Shown here piece by piece: positions 14,801 through 24,304 of a DNA stretch of 26,629 bases (positions within the stretch are counted from its first letter, which is position 1; each line of letters opens with the position of its first letter). The DNA is from SVKR01 sp963605115 (GTDB lineage Bacteria; Bacillota; Clostridia; Oscillospirales; Oscillospiraceae). The notes under the pieces are model-generated. The model did no database searches, was not told where the DNA came from, and worked only from the letters and a program-made list of their open reading frames with translations. The stretch covers positions 1 through 26,629 of the forward strand of contig CAVCTM010000019.1 in assembly GCA_963605115.1 (NCBI GenBank). Reading direction: 5' to 3'. Position numbers and translations under genes: made by a program.

Positions 14801-17800
14801 CGCGAGGATCTATCTGCGCGAGAGCGATCTTTCGGGCAAGATGACCGTCTACTATTACCATGAAAACTACCAGAACTCGCTGAACGCGATGAAGACCACC
14901 GTCTCGTGGATCGGTGTTTACTGGGACGGGAACGGCAACGGACAGATCGACGGCTACTTCAATGAGCAGGGCAACTTCGTCCTCGATGGCACCGGCGACG
15001 AGTTTTACGGCTACATCGATGCGGGCGAATTCAACGAGACCCTGTTCGCGCCGAAGCAGAACGCCGCGGGCGTTTACTGCCAGTATTTCCTGAAGGTCTG
15101 CTACACGATGATCCCGCGCTGCCTCTCCGTTCCGGAGGGCGCGGACAAGGACACCGACCGTGCGCAGGTCATGCCCGCCTTCATCACCGCGCTGAACGCG
15201 GACTCTCCGGCTTATTCGAAGTCCACGGCCGAGCAGCGCCAGTACCGCTACCTCATCAGCGGTATGACACGCTATGCGGAAAACGGCACTTACGATTACT
15301 CCGCCGACGACCACGCGATGTATATGGCGGAGGCGTCGAAGAAGTCCACCGTGGATATCCCGCTCGGCGGCGACAGGCAGCCGGCGCAGCTCCAGAATGA
15401 GGGCACGGAGAACGCGTACTATACGTGGACGCCCAAGTTTGAGGGCGCGCTGCTCTATCCTTACGCCGCGCCGACGCCCATCACCATCGAAAACTCCGTC
15501 GCGGGCGTGACGGAGATCACGGGCGGCTACAAGCTGGAAAACGGCGAGCTCAGCTACCCCGACACCGCCGACCGCGACAAGGTGAACAACTATCTCGGCT
15601 CCTTCACCGGCAGCACCACCTTCGCCCTCGTGACGCAGGAGCAGAACCGCACCGTCGGTGAGACGAAGATCACCACCGATACCGGCACGATCATAGCGAA
15701 TGTCGCTCCCGGCGCTTACGGCGACTATTACGTGAAGCCCGACAGCGTTACCCTCGGCGGCGTCGCCACGACGCCGGACGCCTCCTATCTGAAGGAAGTC
15801 AAGAACCCGAAGGACGAAAGCGGCGAGACGAATATCAACATGGACCAGTCCGGCAGCGAGATGAGCGAGTTCAACGTGGACCTCGGCATCGACCTCGGCG
15901 GCACGGAGATCGCCGTGACGGACGCCGTTACCATCATCATGGACGGCAACCAGGTCGGCTTTGCCATCGGCGTGCCCCTCGGCGAGGTCGATAAGGACGA
16001 CGGCAAGAAGGGCATCGGCGACGCCAACAAGGAGTCCTGGACCCAGTTCAAGGACTTCTTCGACAGCAGCAACTTCGGCGGAGACGACGATTACCGCAAG
16101 GCGAGCGATTCCTATAAAGCCGCCAAATCCGGCGGCTACAAGCCGGACGGCTCCGACTTCAGCTCCAAGAGCATAGGCGTGGAGTTCTCGATGTCCATCG
16201 CGTTTATGTTCGAGTATAACCCGCTGGACGACGGCTTCTATTTCGAGGGCATGACCATCTCCTGCTCCGCGGAGTTCTCCATCCGCGTGCAGGGCCGTCT
16301 GACCGTCTGCCCGATCGTCTACTTCTACATGGAGTTCACCGCCGGCATCGAGGCGACGACCGGCCTCGGCGTCATCCGCGAGTCCGTGGAGGAGAACGAA
16401 GCTTATTTCGACGCCAAGGGCAGCGATAACGAGAGCAAGCGCATCAAGCTCACCTATATCCACGCCCCCGGCACGAGCAACGCAATCATCAACAAGGCGG
16501 CGTTTGACGCCCTGACGGATAAGAGCGACTATGCGCGCGTTGAGGGCAGCGATGCCTATTTCTGGAACGCCAAGCGCTTCAAGACCGAAGCCGAAGCCAA
16601 GGCGGAGTTCCTCGACAGCCGCGATTATCTGCTCAGCGAGCTGCAATACGGCCTGCTGAGCGAGAGCGAGCAGGCGGCTTACACGGTCGACGGTCCGAGC
16701 GGATACTACTATAAGAATACTTACAGCTCCTACGCCGACGCCGAAGCCGCCTTCAACGCGGCGACGAGCTGGGAGTTTACGACGGACCTCAAGGCGTTCA
16801 ACCTCTGCTTCAAGGGCAAGGTCTCCGTCGAGGTCCTGAAGAGCGACGGCACCCCTGCGGGCAGCGATTACATCACCGGCTTCCTGACCTCCGACGGCCA
16901 GAGCGACACGCAGGTCGTGCTGAAAAAGCAGAAGGACATGGAGCTTGATGAAGAGGTCATCGTCCGCCTGCGCCCGATGGAGTATGACGAGGCGGTCGTC
17001 GGCGACGAGTCCACGATCAGCTATGTTGCGCGCATCGTCAACATCCGCAACGAGGTCTACTGGAAGGGCATCGAGATCACCCCGTCCCTCGGTCTTGAGG
17101 TCGGCGCGGGCATCGGCATGGAGCTGCTGAAGCTTGAGCTCTACGCCAAGGTCGGTCTGGAAGCCACCTTCCTGCTCGGCGTTTATAACGAGGACTATGA
17201 CGGCACCAACGCGAAGTATAAGCCCGCGAGCGTGGAGAGCTTTGAGTTCTCCATCGGTCTCGGCGTGCGCGTCGTGCTGCTGGTGTTCACCTTCGAGCTG
17301 GACGTCGCGACCTATGTCGTCGAGTATGACGGCAGCAAGGCGCCCGGAGACAGATGGGATAAGGGCTGGCACTTCCTGAACGACTGGGTCGGCCAGGCGA
17401 GCGAGCCAGGCTACCTCGGCGTCACAATCACCCCGCCGACCGCTTACAGCACCCAGAAGCTCTATACCCCGGAGGACAACGCCCCGGCGGAGATGAGCAC
17501 GCAGGCGATCGCCCCGACGGATGAGCGCGTCCCGTTCCAGCTCTCCAGTGAGGGCGGCTCCGATGTCAACGCCTTCGCTCTCGGCGAGGGTCTGCTGAGC
17601 GGCACGGACTATAAGGTCGTCCGCGCCGGCGGACGCACCTTCATCGTCTACACCGTCTCCCGCAGCTCCGGTGCGGCGGAGGACCTGCCCATGCTCGTCA
17701 TGAGCGAGGTCGCGTTTGACGCGGACACGAAGGCTTACGGTCTCGTCAACCCGGCGGACAGCACGAGCAAAACGCCCTATATCGCCCTCAACGACGACGG

Positions 17801-20800
17801 CACCGGCGACCTCGACTTCGACGTCTGGACCGAGGAGAACGGCGATACCAGCACCGTCCACGCCGCGTGGGTGAGCTATGTGGACGTGCAGACCGAGCCG
17901 CAGAAGCCGGGGGAGACCCCCTACGGCGGCATGGGTGCGGACACCTACACCAACGAGGAGTTCAAGCCCAAGACCCCGGAAACGCCGTATGAAAAGGACG
18001 GCGAGGTGATCAGCAAGTCGAACTACAAGAGCCTTGCCCCCGAAGAGCCCAAGCTCGCCGAGGTCAAAGAGAGCGACTATTGTACGCTTGCGGAGATCAC
18101 GGACGAGGAATATCAGGCGCTCTCCGAGGAAGAAAAGACCGCTTACACCCTCAACGAAGAAAGCGGAAAGTATCAGAAGTATGATCCGGCTGAGGGCTAT
18201 GNNNNNNNNNNNNNNNNNNNNNNNNNNNNNNNNNNNNNNNNNNNNNNNNNNNNNNNNNNNNNNNNNNNNNNNNNNNNNNNNNNNNNNNNNNNNNNNNNNN
18301 NNNNNNNNNNNNNNNNNNNNNNNNNNNNNNNNNNNNNNNNNNNNNNNNNNNNNNNNNNNNNNNNNNNNNNNNNNNNNNNNNNNNNNNNNNNNNNNNNNNN
18401 NNNNNNNNNNNNNNNNNNNNNNNNNNNNNNNNNNNNNNNNNNNNNNNNNNNNNNNNNNNNNNNNNNNNNNNNNNNNNNNNNNNNNNNNNNNNNNNNNNNN
18501 NNNNNNNNNNNNNNNNNNNNNNNNNNNNNNNNNNNNNNNNNNNNNNNNNNNNNNNNNNNNNNNNNNNNNNNNNNNNNNNNNNNNNNNNNNNNNNNNNNNN
18601 NNNNNNNNNNNNNNNNNNNNNNNNNNNNNNNNNNNNNNNNNNNNNNNNNNNNNNNNNNCGCCGCGGAGGACGACGGCACGGAGTACGGGTACTACGAGCA
18701 GTACCTGACCGACACGGGCGCGGACGCCAACTACCGCGACTTCCTGCTCCAGACCAAGAAGTCCACGCTGGATGTTTACGGCACCCAAACCGCACTGACC
18801 GCGAAGATCAAGGTCGGCGGGGAATGGAAGACCGCGACAAAGACCCTTGCCGAGGGCAACACCGTCGGCAATATCGAGGTGCAGAAGATCGGCGACGCTT
18901 ATTACGTCGTCTACACCACGAGCGCGGATGTCTATGAAAAGGACAGCAGCGGCAAATACACCGAGCACTTCACGCAGGAGCGCCTCTGCGTCAACCGCGT
19001 GACGGTCGACGACAGCGGCGAGATTAAGTGGAGCGGCAACTATGTCCTCCGCACGATCCGCACCTATGAACAGAATACGGAGCTCAGCGGTCTTTATCCC
19101 TCCAGCGGAGCATACACCGCCGTCGAGAGCCCCTATTTCTCCAACCTCAGCTTCCTCTCCGGCGAGATCGACGCCGCCATCCTCCAGGGCGAAGCGGAGA
19201 CCTTCACGACCCTCTCCAATGGAGACGATATCCACGACTTCCTGCTCTTCGAGATGAACGGCACGACCTATGTCGTTCTGGATACCGATCTGAAGAGCAT
19301 CACCACGACCGGCTCCGGCACGATCTACCCGTTCTTCACCGGCTCGAACGGTCAGGTCTCCGGCAAGCTGGAGGTCAGCATCGGCGCGGACGAGAACGGC
19401 CACCTCTACGCCGTTTATACCAGCGCCGTCTCCGGCACGACGAACAACGCCATCTACCTCGCCTCCTACGATCCCAAGGCGGGCTGGAGCGACGGCGTGA
19501 TCCTCGCCATGAACGGCATGGACGTCTACGAGCAGAGCGGCAAGAACGGCTGGAGCGAGGAGCTCACGCAGGCGGCTTACTGGGGCGTCTCCGGCAAAAA
19601 CGGCGGCATTCTGACCTCCGCAAACGCCCAGGGTCTCTTCGGCGAGAGCGGCACGGACATCTATAACACGCTTGTCGCCCTCGATACCACGCTCGGCAAC
19701 GGCAAGTCCGTCACGCTCGGCGGGCTCCAGACCTCCTTCGGCACGAGCAAGGATGACCTCCTGATCCTCACCCGCGGCGTCACCACACCGCTTCAGGCGG
19801 GCTATTCCAGCTCCACCGGAAAGTGGAACGTTACGCCCACCTACACCGGCAGCGGCACGATGAACACCACGGCGGGCATTTACGCCATCCGCTACGGTCA
19901 CAGCGAAAAGGATCTCGGCGAGGGCTCCATCTCCTTCGTCCACGCCGACTTCAGCGCCGGCACCGCCCTCCAGATCGAAGCCAGCGCCGTCAACGTCGGC
20001 GACACGGCATTCTATTATGACAGCGCCAAGGGTCCCGTCACCGTCACGCTGACGGCGGGAGGCCAGACGCTGCTGGAGAGCGAGATCAAGGAAAACGTCA
20101 AGCCCGGTCAGACCGTCGCCATCTCCGGCACCGCCGCGGCGCTGGAGAAGGACCTTGAAGACGGCACGAAGTTCACCCTCACCGTCGCGGAGGCGGACGG
20201 CGCGTCCAAGGAGCTCGTGCTCTTCACCGTGTCGAAGAAGCCCGACCTCGGCGTCGAGCAGCTCACGCTGACGAACCCGATCGTTTCCGCGGACGGCAGC
20301 ACCACGACCTACGACTTCTCCTTCATCGCCGCGAACCGCGGCAGCGCGGAAGCCAAGGGCGTCTTCGCCCAGATCTCTTACGCCGACGGCGAGGACACCA
20401 ACGGCAACCGCACCTATACCGCGCTCGACCTGAGTGCCTCGAAGCTGACCGTCGACCCGGAGAAGAATCTGAGCGAGTTCGCGACGCAGGCGGCGAGCAG
20501 CGCCGACGAGCTGCGGCTCGGCATCCTCCGTCTCTACGGTACGGACAACAGCGACACCATCCAGACCGGCAACGGACGCCTTGTCCACGGCACGCTCACC
20601 GTGCCCAGCAAGGCTTACGCCGCGGGCGAGGCCAAGGGGCTTGAGCTGCGCGTCGAGCTGTTCAGCGACCGTGACAACGCCAATGTGACGACCTATGTCA
20701 CCCAGTCGGCGCATGACGAGTATTACACGGCGAACAACACCGCCTCGACCTCCACCGGCGCCGTGACGGACTTCACCGCCGCGTCCCGGATCGTCATCCC

Positions 20801-23800
20801 GCTCGGCACCACGACGCTCATCCCGCTCTCCGCGGTCAGCTCCCGCGGCACCAAGCCGAGCATCACCGTGGAGGAGACCCGCGACGCCAACGACGCCGAC
20901 GGTCAGAACATCGGCATCCTGAACTTCAAGCAGAGCTCCGCCTCCGGCGGCAAGGTCAGCGGCGTCGTCTCCATCACGCCGTCGAGCCTCGGCACCGGCA
21001 TCATCAACGTCTATGACACGGCGACCAACTCCCTCGTCGCCATCGCCTTCGAGGTCACGGATTCCGAGGACGGCATCGACATCTATAAGGACAACGAGTC
21101 CTTCGCGTTCTACAACAAGGACAAAACCAAGGTCGACCCGGCGTCCACCGCCGCGACCGGCGACTGGACCTTCACCGACGCCGCCAAGTGGGGCGTGAAG
21201 GACGTGGAACACCCGGAGAACAGCACCGAGGAGTCCCCGCTGCGCAATAACCTCTCTTACGGCAAGCCCGGCGCTTACTTCCTCTTCTCCTCCGTCGCCG
21301 AGAGCATCGACCTCTATTTCAGCGGCACGATCACGGTCAGCTCGACCGACCCGAATGTCCCCGACAAGACTTACACCAACGTCGGCGGCAGCACGCCGGT
21401 CAAGAATATCCCGATCGCCAAGATCGAGGACGGCAAGCTCGACGCCCGCACCGTTACCATCACCGTCAGCGGTGAGGAGACCGCGGCGTTCGACCGCCTC
21501 GTGGAGCACTATCCGGGCAACATCGTCCCGCTCCCGACCTTCGACCGCGTTGCGCCGAACCTCTACTGGTCGCGCTCGTTCCCGGCGACCGCCTCGATCG
21601 AATCGGGCAGCGGCACAAAGATCGCGCTGAAGCTCTACGCCCTTGACGACGGCGGCATCAGCTACATCGAGGTCAACGGCGCGCGCTACGCCGCAGGCGA
21701 TGCGTCCGTCGAAAAGCTCGACCCGGACGGCAGGCTCCTCTGCTACACCTTCGACGCCATCACCGCCAACGGCACTTACACCGTCGCCGCGGCGGACACC
21801 TCCGGCAACATCACCCGCGAGACGCTCGTCGTCGACTGGTTCAACGACATCGCCCATGACGAAAAGAACACCGTGAATGTCCCGGTGTATGACGTCGGAT
21901 TCTATGTGGACGATAAGGAAGTCACCGGTCTTGTCCGCGCCGCCGAGCTGCCCAAACTGAACCTTAGGGCTGCATTGGCGGAAGGTCAGACGGCTGCGGA
22001 GAAAACCGAGCTTTACTACTTCGGCACAGAGCTGACCCTGCTGACCCCGGAGGAAGACGGAAGCTACAAGATCGTCGATAACGGCATCTATTGGTTCCGC
22101 GCCTCGAACAGCGACAACGGCACCTATTACAGCGTGTTCCTCTGCATGGATAAGATCGACAAGGAAATTCCGAGTGTCGAGCTTACCTACGATGCCGTGT
22201 CCGGCAAGCTGAGCTGGAGCGCCGCCAAGAACGGACTCTCCGCCGCAGTGATCGAAACCGTCACCATCAACGGGGAAAAGGTGAACGGCGACAAGACCGG
22301 TCTTAAGCTCACGGGGACCTATGCCACGACCTACAACGGCGTTTACGAGATCGCCGCAGAGGATGCTGTCGGCAACCGCGTGACCAAGCAGATCACCGTT
22401 GCGGATGCCCCTCTCTCCATCGCAAGCATCCACGAGCTCACCGTTTACGGTGCGTGGAACGCCGACAAGAATAACGGCAAGGTGGTCCTCGACCTCGCCG
22501 GCGTCACCGGCGGCACCTGGGACAGCACCCTGTCCGACACCGCAAACGGCATCTATAAAGCCAAGTATGAGGTCGCGCTCGTCCCCGCAGGTACGGCGAT
22601 CGACACGATCACCGACTGGACCGCGCTCGACGAAAGCGGCAATATGACCCATACCTTCGAAAACCTCGCGCTCGGCACCTATCAGCTCGTCGTCCGCGAC
22701 GCGGCGGAGCCGACCCGCTATACCACGAAGGCGATTGAGGTCACGTGGGAAGCGATCGAGGCGGAGCTCGCCGCCGCGCTCGCGTCCAATGCCGGCGCCG
22801 AGGACGGCGTTATCGGCGTGACGGTCACGAACGGCCGCGCGGACTATTATGAGTTCGCGGTCCTGCCCGCCCCGGCGGACTGGGACGGCAAGGATGTCAG
22901 CATCGAATACTTCCTGAGCGCCGCCACCGAGGAAAACCCGCTCGTCTGGCTCCCGGCGGATAACGTCAACGTCTCCGCCCTGACGCGCACGCTCGACGGT
23001 CTTGCGCCTGCGAGCTACCTCGTCGCCGTCCGCGGACTCTACGGTGCGACGGAGGACGACATCGCCGCCCTCAAGCGCCTCGGCAGAGATCTCACCGACG
23101 CGCAGAAGGCGCTCAAGCTCGCGACCGCACCCGACGCGGAGCAGCGCGAGACGCTGGAGAAGGCGGTCGCCGCCGCGCAGACCGCCTACGACGCGAAGGC
23201 CAAGGAGCTCAGCGCCAAGAGCGAGGCGCTCTACGGCACCGACACCACCGCCGAATACTGGCAGCGCACGCTCGTCCAGAGCATCTCCCTCGGCTTCTAC
23301 GACACGAGCAGCGTCAAGAGCGCCGGCACGAACGAGAACGGCTCCACGATCATTGAGCTGAAGCCCGGCAAGAAGCTTACCTCGACGGATAGCTCCAAGA
23401 TCTATAAGGAAAACCGCGAAAACTCCGTCCTGCTCCGCCGCGGCGAGGAAAATGTCTATCTCCCGGCGGGCACCCTGACGCCCGGCTTCGACGTGAACCG
23501 CATCCTGATCGACTCCGCCGCCGCTGCCGACGGTATGGTCGTGCAGTACACAGACCTCGACGGCAACGTGAGCATCCTGCCGGGGTGCCTCGTCTCCGCG
23601 GACCGCGTGAGCTACTTCGTGCTCGGTCCCGGCGACTATGAGCTCGTCCCCGCGAGCTGCGAGTTCACCGACATCGCGGGTCTCTGGGGCGAGGAAGCCA
23701 TCCGCTTCGCCGCCCACCGCGGTCTGCTGAGCGGCGTCGGCAGCGACCTCTTTGCCCCGCAGGGCACCATGACGCGCGCCATGTTCGTCACCGTGCTCTG

Positions 23801-24221
23801 GCGCATCGCCGGCTGCCCGGCGGCGGAGAGCGGGAGCGCCTTCACCGACCTCACCGCCGACTGGTACCGCGCCAGCGTCGCATGGGGCGCGGAGACCGGC
23901 GTCGTCAAGGGTCTCAGCGACACGGAGTTCGGTCCGAACTACCCCGTCACGCGCGAGCAGATGTGCGTGCTGCTCTGCCGCTTCGCCGAATATCTCGGTC
24001 TGAACATCGGCAGCGCAGGCCCCGTCGCATTCTCCGACACGGGCGACATCAGCGCGTGGGCGATGGACGCCATCGGCGTCTGCGCCGGCAACGGTCTCAT
24101 CCTCGGCGTGGGCGATAACCGCTTCGCCCCGAAGGACACCGCCAAGCGCATGGAGGTCAGCGCACTCTTCACCCGATTCATCACCCAGATGGTCGAGAAG
24201 TACGCGCCTGCCGCCGAATAA
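11865..24221 (+). CDS. Giant secreted SLH-domain surface protein (~4118 residues, contains an assembly gap)
   Basis: A Sec signal peptide (residues 1-30, ending NAFA) opens a ~430-kDa secreted protein. Recognisable parts: a partial Calx-beta-like segment (about 71-110), an Ig-like segment (about 170-230), a clear Calx-beta domain (about 339-429), a Ca-loop-like DGNGNGQID near 1021, two copies of an SE-x-E-AYT..SG-Y-Y/K motif (about 1597 and 2085), beta-propeller-like repeats after the gap, a CARDB-like segment near 2786, Big-type Ig domains near 3225-3330 and 3437-3515, a Lys/Ala/Glu helix near 3770, and three SLH domains at about 3930-4115 (EFTDIAG.., AFTDLTAD.., AFSDTGD..). SLH domains bind pyruvylated wall polymer, so it should sit on the cell surface, perhaps as an adhesin or polymer-binding protein. 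AAGGAGG precedes the ATG at 11865. The frame agrees on both sides of the gap. The specific ligand is unknown. Confidence 0.9.
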   Translation: MDKMKRSLSKLLSLALAFLMLFEASGNAFAYMVEGSKTASQSEEEITLTDGDGNVTTPGESWEETFPYGAFAFEKSGLAVKEGETGVIKVYRLGGTAGRATAYIKYQPSVTQDENGDAIYDFAISAADAVVSVEEPQPAAKYQPVGKEPDPQETDAAVTASEGEDGWMLSVDVENAESYAWQVSENGGVWSDLDGADAASLPADAEALGESYDYRCVYTVDGVRYCTDSLRGTEYVRAAEEELEPMPEDIDLAAKPVYTPLALGAEGEDPYSAWLFELVFADGEWVKELHVDALTDALAEAAEAATFTIVGCDGGEVLDSASTLLLRIEDTNDPEPSTLGFTAELVEADKAEGYATVMIRRVGGTSRPVTVKYATADDTAVAGTDYAYTEGTLLFYGGIDELPVRVELIDDGKASEDAVRFYIELSELQGDDGCTLDVVRAAVDLTNSGTGTGENTASRLYDPDAVDLSGSVGESASAASSAGSGETVVSGEAQEIAEYEPVYSELRYEDPEGMTTQVYSGNVATIMFKNPSANVWTDTVDLAVNKGWWSVGNWRKTGLYGKGETTGKLGSGGKYTLPSGIALASKDETSATFTGWNDPAIGATQTGYIGQMFSQFQTAVRADTAHDTAYLHGFHYDYSYTKPNLQIIQGGTLLKTPQNSKRSGSGPLDKNWHISSSDDWSNYYNPFTSNHTGSFALSATGVTVKIEMKYAKDNGHSEHENDDLNDQTMLAVNNLTLTRRTFADSAFKVEITTPNDENTAPNGGAVLSDYASFEPLVELMNGGVQGSNTLYVGSKVRLTAGKAPAGYYLSDVVVYQSTDGGASWTKFDKFLKDVDKTKNEATIKLVGGSSSLTADDLTAQYKFRVVYARTSTVEVELAPSLPRDSSGAVLNDVNAVLTGYGEDSDHGFITGASANITYGYSTFDTEDYTTALSESTLSKNGLSASGSTLSFSATNIQWVEFGLSDKDLLLVNGRAYPGDARIYLRESDLSGKMTVYYYHENYQNSLNAMKTTVSWIGVYWDGNGNGQIDGYFNEQGNFVLDGTGDEFYGYIDAGEFNETLFAPKQNAAGVYCQYFLKVCYTMIPRCLSVPEGADKDTDRAQVMPAFITALNADSPAYSKSTAEQRQYRYLISGMTRYAENGTYDYSADDHAMYMAEASKKSTVDIPLGGDRQPAQLQNEGTENAYYTWTPKFEGALLYPYAAPTPITIENSVAGVTEITGGYKLENGELSYPDTADRDKVNNYLGSFTGSTTFALVTQEQNRTVGETKITTDTGTIIANVAPGAYGDYYVKPDSVTLGGVATTPDASYLKEVKNPKDESGETNINMDQSGSEMSEFNVDLGIDLGGTEIAVTDAVTIIMDGNQVGFAIGVPLGEVDKDDGKKGIGDANKESWTQFKDFFDSSNFGGDDDYRKASDSYKAAKSGGYKPDGSDFSSKSIGVEFSMSIAFMFEYNPLDDGFYFEGMTISCSAEFSIRVQGRLTVCPIVYFYMEFTAGIEATTGLGVIRESVEENEAYFDAKGSDNESKRIKLTYIHAPGTSNAIINKAAFDALTDKSDYARVEGSDAYFWNAKRFKTEAEAKAEFLDSRDYLLSELQYGLLSESEQAAYTVDGPSGYYYKNTYSSYADAEAAFNAATSWEFTTDLKAFNLCFKGKVSVEVLKSDGTPAGSDYITGFLTSDGQSDTQVVLKKQKDMELDEEVIVRLRPMEYDEAVVGDESTISYVARIVNIRNEVYWKGIEITPSLGLEVGAGIGMELLKLELYAKVGLEATFLLGVYNEDYDGTNAKYKPASVESFEFSIGLGVRVVLLVFTFELDVATYVVEYDGSKAPGDRWDKGWHFLNDWVGQASEPGYLGVTITPPTAYSTQKLYTPEDNAPAEMSTQAIAPTDERVPFQLSSEGGSDVNAFALGEGLLSGTDYKVVRAGGRTFIVYTVSRSSGAAEDLPMLVMSEVAFDADTKAYGLVNPADSTSKTPYIALNDDGTGDLDFDVWTEENGDTSTVHAAWVSYVDVQTEPQKPGETPYGGMGADTYTNEEFKPKTPETPYEKDGEVISKSNYKSLAPEEPKLAEVKESDYCTLAEITDEEYQALSEEEKTAYTLNEESGKYQKYDPAEGYXXXXXXXXXXXXXXXXXXXXXXXXXXXXXXXXXXXXXXXXXXXXXXXXXXXXXXXXXXXXXXXXXXXXXXXXXXXXXXXXXXXXXXXXXXXXXXXXXXXXXXXXXXXXXXXXXXXXXXXXXXXXXXXXXXXXXXXXXXXXXXXXXXXXXXXXXAAEDDGTEYGYYEQYLTDTGADANYRDFLLQTKKSTLDVYGTQTALTAKIKVGGEWKTATKTLAEGNTVGNIEVQKIGDAYYVVYTTSADVYEKDSSGKYTEHFTQERLCVNRVTVDDSGEIKWSGNYVLRTIRTYEQNTELSGLYPSSGAYTAVESPYFSNLSFLSGEIDAAILQGEAETFTTLSNGDDIHDFLLFEMNGTTYVVLDTDLKSITTTGSGTIYPFFTGSNGQVSGKLEVSIGADENGHLYAVYTSAVSGTTNNAIYLASYDPKAGWSDGVILAMNGMDVYEQSGKNGWSEELTQAAYWGVSGKNGGILTSANAQGLFGESGTDIYNTLVALDTTLGNGKSVTLGGLQTSFGTSKDDLLILTRGVTTPLQAGYSSSTGKWNVTPTYTGSGTMNTTAGIYAIRYGHSEKDLGEGSISFVHADFSAGTALQIEASAVNVGDTAFYYDSAKGPVTVTLTAGGQTLLESEIKENVKPGQTVAISGTAAALEKDLEDGTKFTLTVAEADGASKELVLFTVSKKPDLGVEQLTLTNPIVSADGSTTTYDFSFIAANRGSAEAKGVFAQISYADGEDTNGNRTYTALDLSASKLTVDPEKNLSEFATQAASSADELRLGILRLYGTDNSDTIQTGNGRLVHGTLTVPSKAYAAGEAKGLELRVELFSDRDNANVTTYVTQSAHDEYYTANNTASTSTGAVTDFTAASRIVIPLGTTTLIPLSAVSSRGTKPSITVEETRDANDADGQNIGILNFKQSSASGGKVSGVVSITPSSLGTGIINVYDTATNSLVAIAFEVTDSEDGIDIYKDNESFAFYNKDKTKVDPASTAATGDWTFTDAAKWGVKDVEHPENSTEESPLRNNLSYGKPGAYFLFSSVAESIDLYFSGTITVSSTDPNVPDKTYTNVGGSTPVKNIPIAKIEDGKLDARTVTITVSGEETAAFDRLVEHYPGNIVPLPTFDRVAPNLYWSRSFPATASIESGSGTKIALKLYALDDGGISYIEVNGARYAAGDASVEKLDPDGRLLCYTFDAITANGTYTVAAADTSGNITRETLVVDWFNDIAHDEKNTVNVPVYDVGFYVDDKEVTGLVRAAELPKLNLRAALAEGQTAAEKTELYYFGTELTLLTPEEDGSYKIVDNGIYWFRASNSDNGTYYSVFLCMDKIDKEIPSVELTYDAVSGKLSWSAAKNGLSAAVIETVTINGEKVNGDKTGLKLTGTYATTYNGVYEIAAEDAVGNRVTKQITVADAPLSIASIHELTVYGAWNADKNNGKVVLDLAGVTGGTWDSTLSDTANGIYKAKYEVALVPAGTAIDTITDWTALDESGNMTHTFENLALGTYQLVVRDAAEPTRYTTKAIEVTWEAIEAELAAALASNAGAEDGVIGVTVTNGRADYYEFAVLPAPADWDGKDVSIEYFLSAATEENPLVWLPADNVNVSALTRTLDGLAPASYLVAVRGLYGATEDDIAALKRLGRDLTDAQKALKLATAPDAEQRETLEKAVAAAQTAYDAKAKELSAKSEALYGTDTTAEYWQRTLVQSISLGFYDTSSVKSAGTNENGSTIIELKPGKKLTSTDSSKIYKENRENSVLLRRGEENVYLPAGTLTPGFDVNRILIDSAAAADGMVVQYTDLDGNVSILPGCLVSADRVSYFVLGPGDYELVPASCEFTDIAGLWGEEAIRFAAHRGLLSGVGSDLFAPQGTMTRAMFVTVLWRIAGCPAAESGSAFTDLTADWYRASVAWGAETGVVKGLSDTEFGPNYPVTREQMCVLLCRFAEYLGLNIGSAGPVAFSDTGDISAWAMDAIGVCAGNGLILGVGDNRFAPKDTAKRMEVSALFTRFITQMVEKYAPAAE
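18202..18658. other. Assembly gap (457 N) inside the giant gene
   Basis: The run of N covers about residues 2113-2265 of the giant protein. The sequence just before it, LSEEEKTAYTLNEESGKY, repeats a motif seen at about residue 1597, so the gap probably hides more copies of a repeat that could not be assembled. The frame is kept only if 457 is the true length. Confidence 0.98.
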
Positions 24222-24233
24222 CGCAAAAACCGA

Positions 24234-24259
24234 CAGCGGGAGCCGGAAGGCTCCCGCTG
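24234..24259. terminator. Strong hairpin between the giant gene and the protease gene
   Basis: An 11-bp stem CAGCGGGAGCC / GGCTCCCGCTG with a GGAA loop starts 13 bases after the giant gene's stop. It lacks a T tract downstream on the plus strand, so it more likely protects the mRNA 3' end or attenuates than fully terminates. On the minus strand a TTTTT stands 4 bases after it. Confidence 0.5.
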
Positions 24260-24304
24260 CTTGGACTATCAGGAAAAATCCCAAAGAAAGAGAACGCACG
24301 CCAC

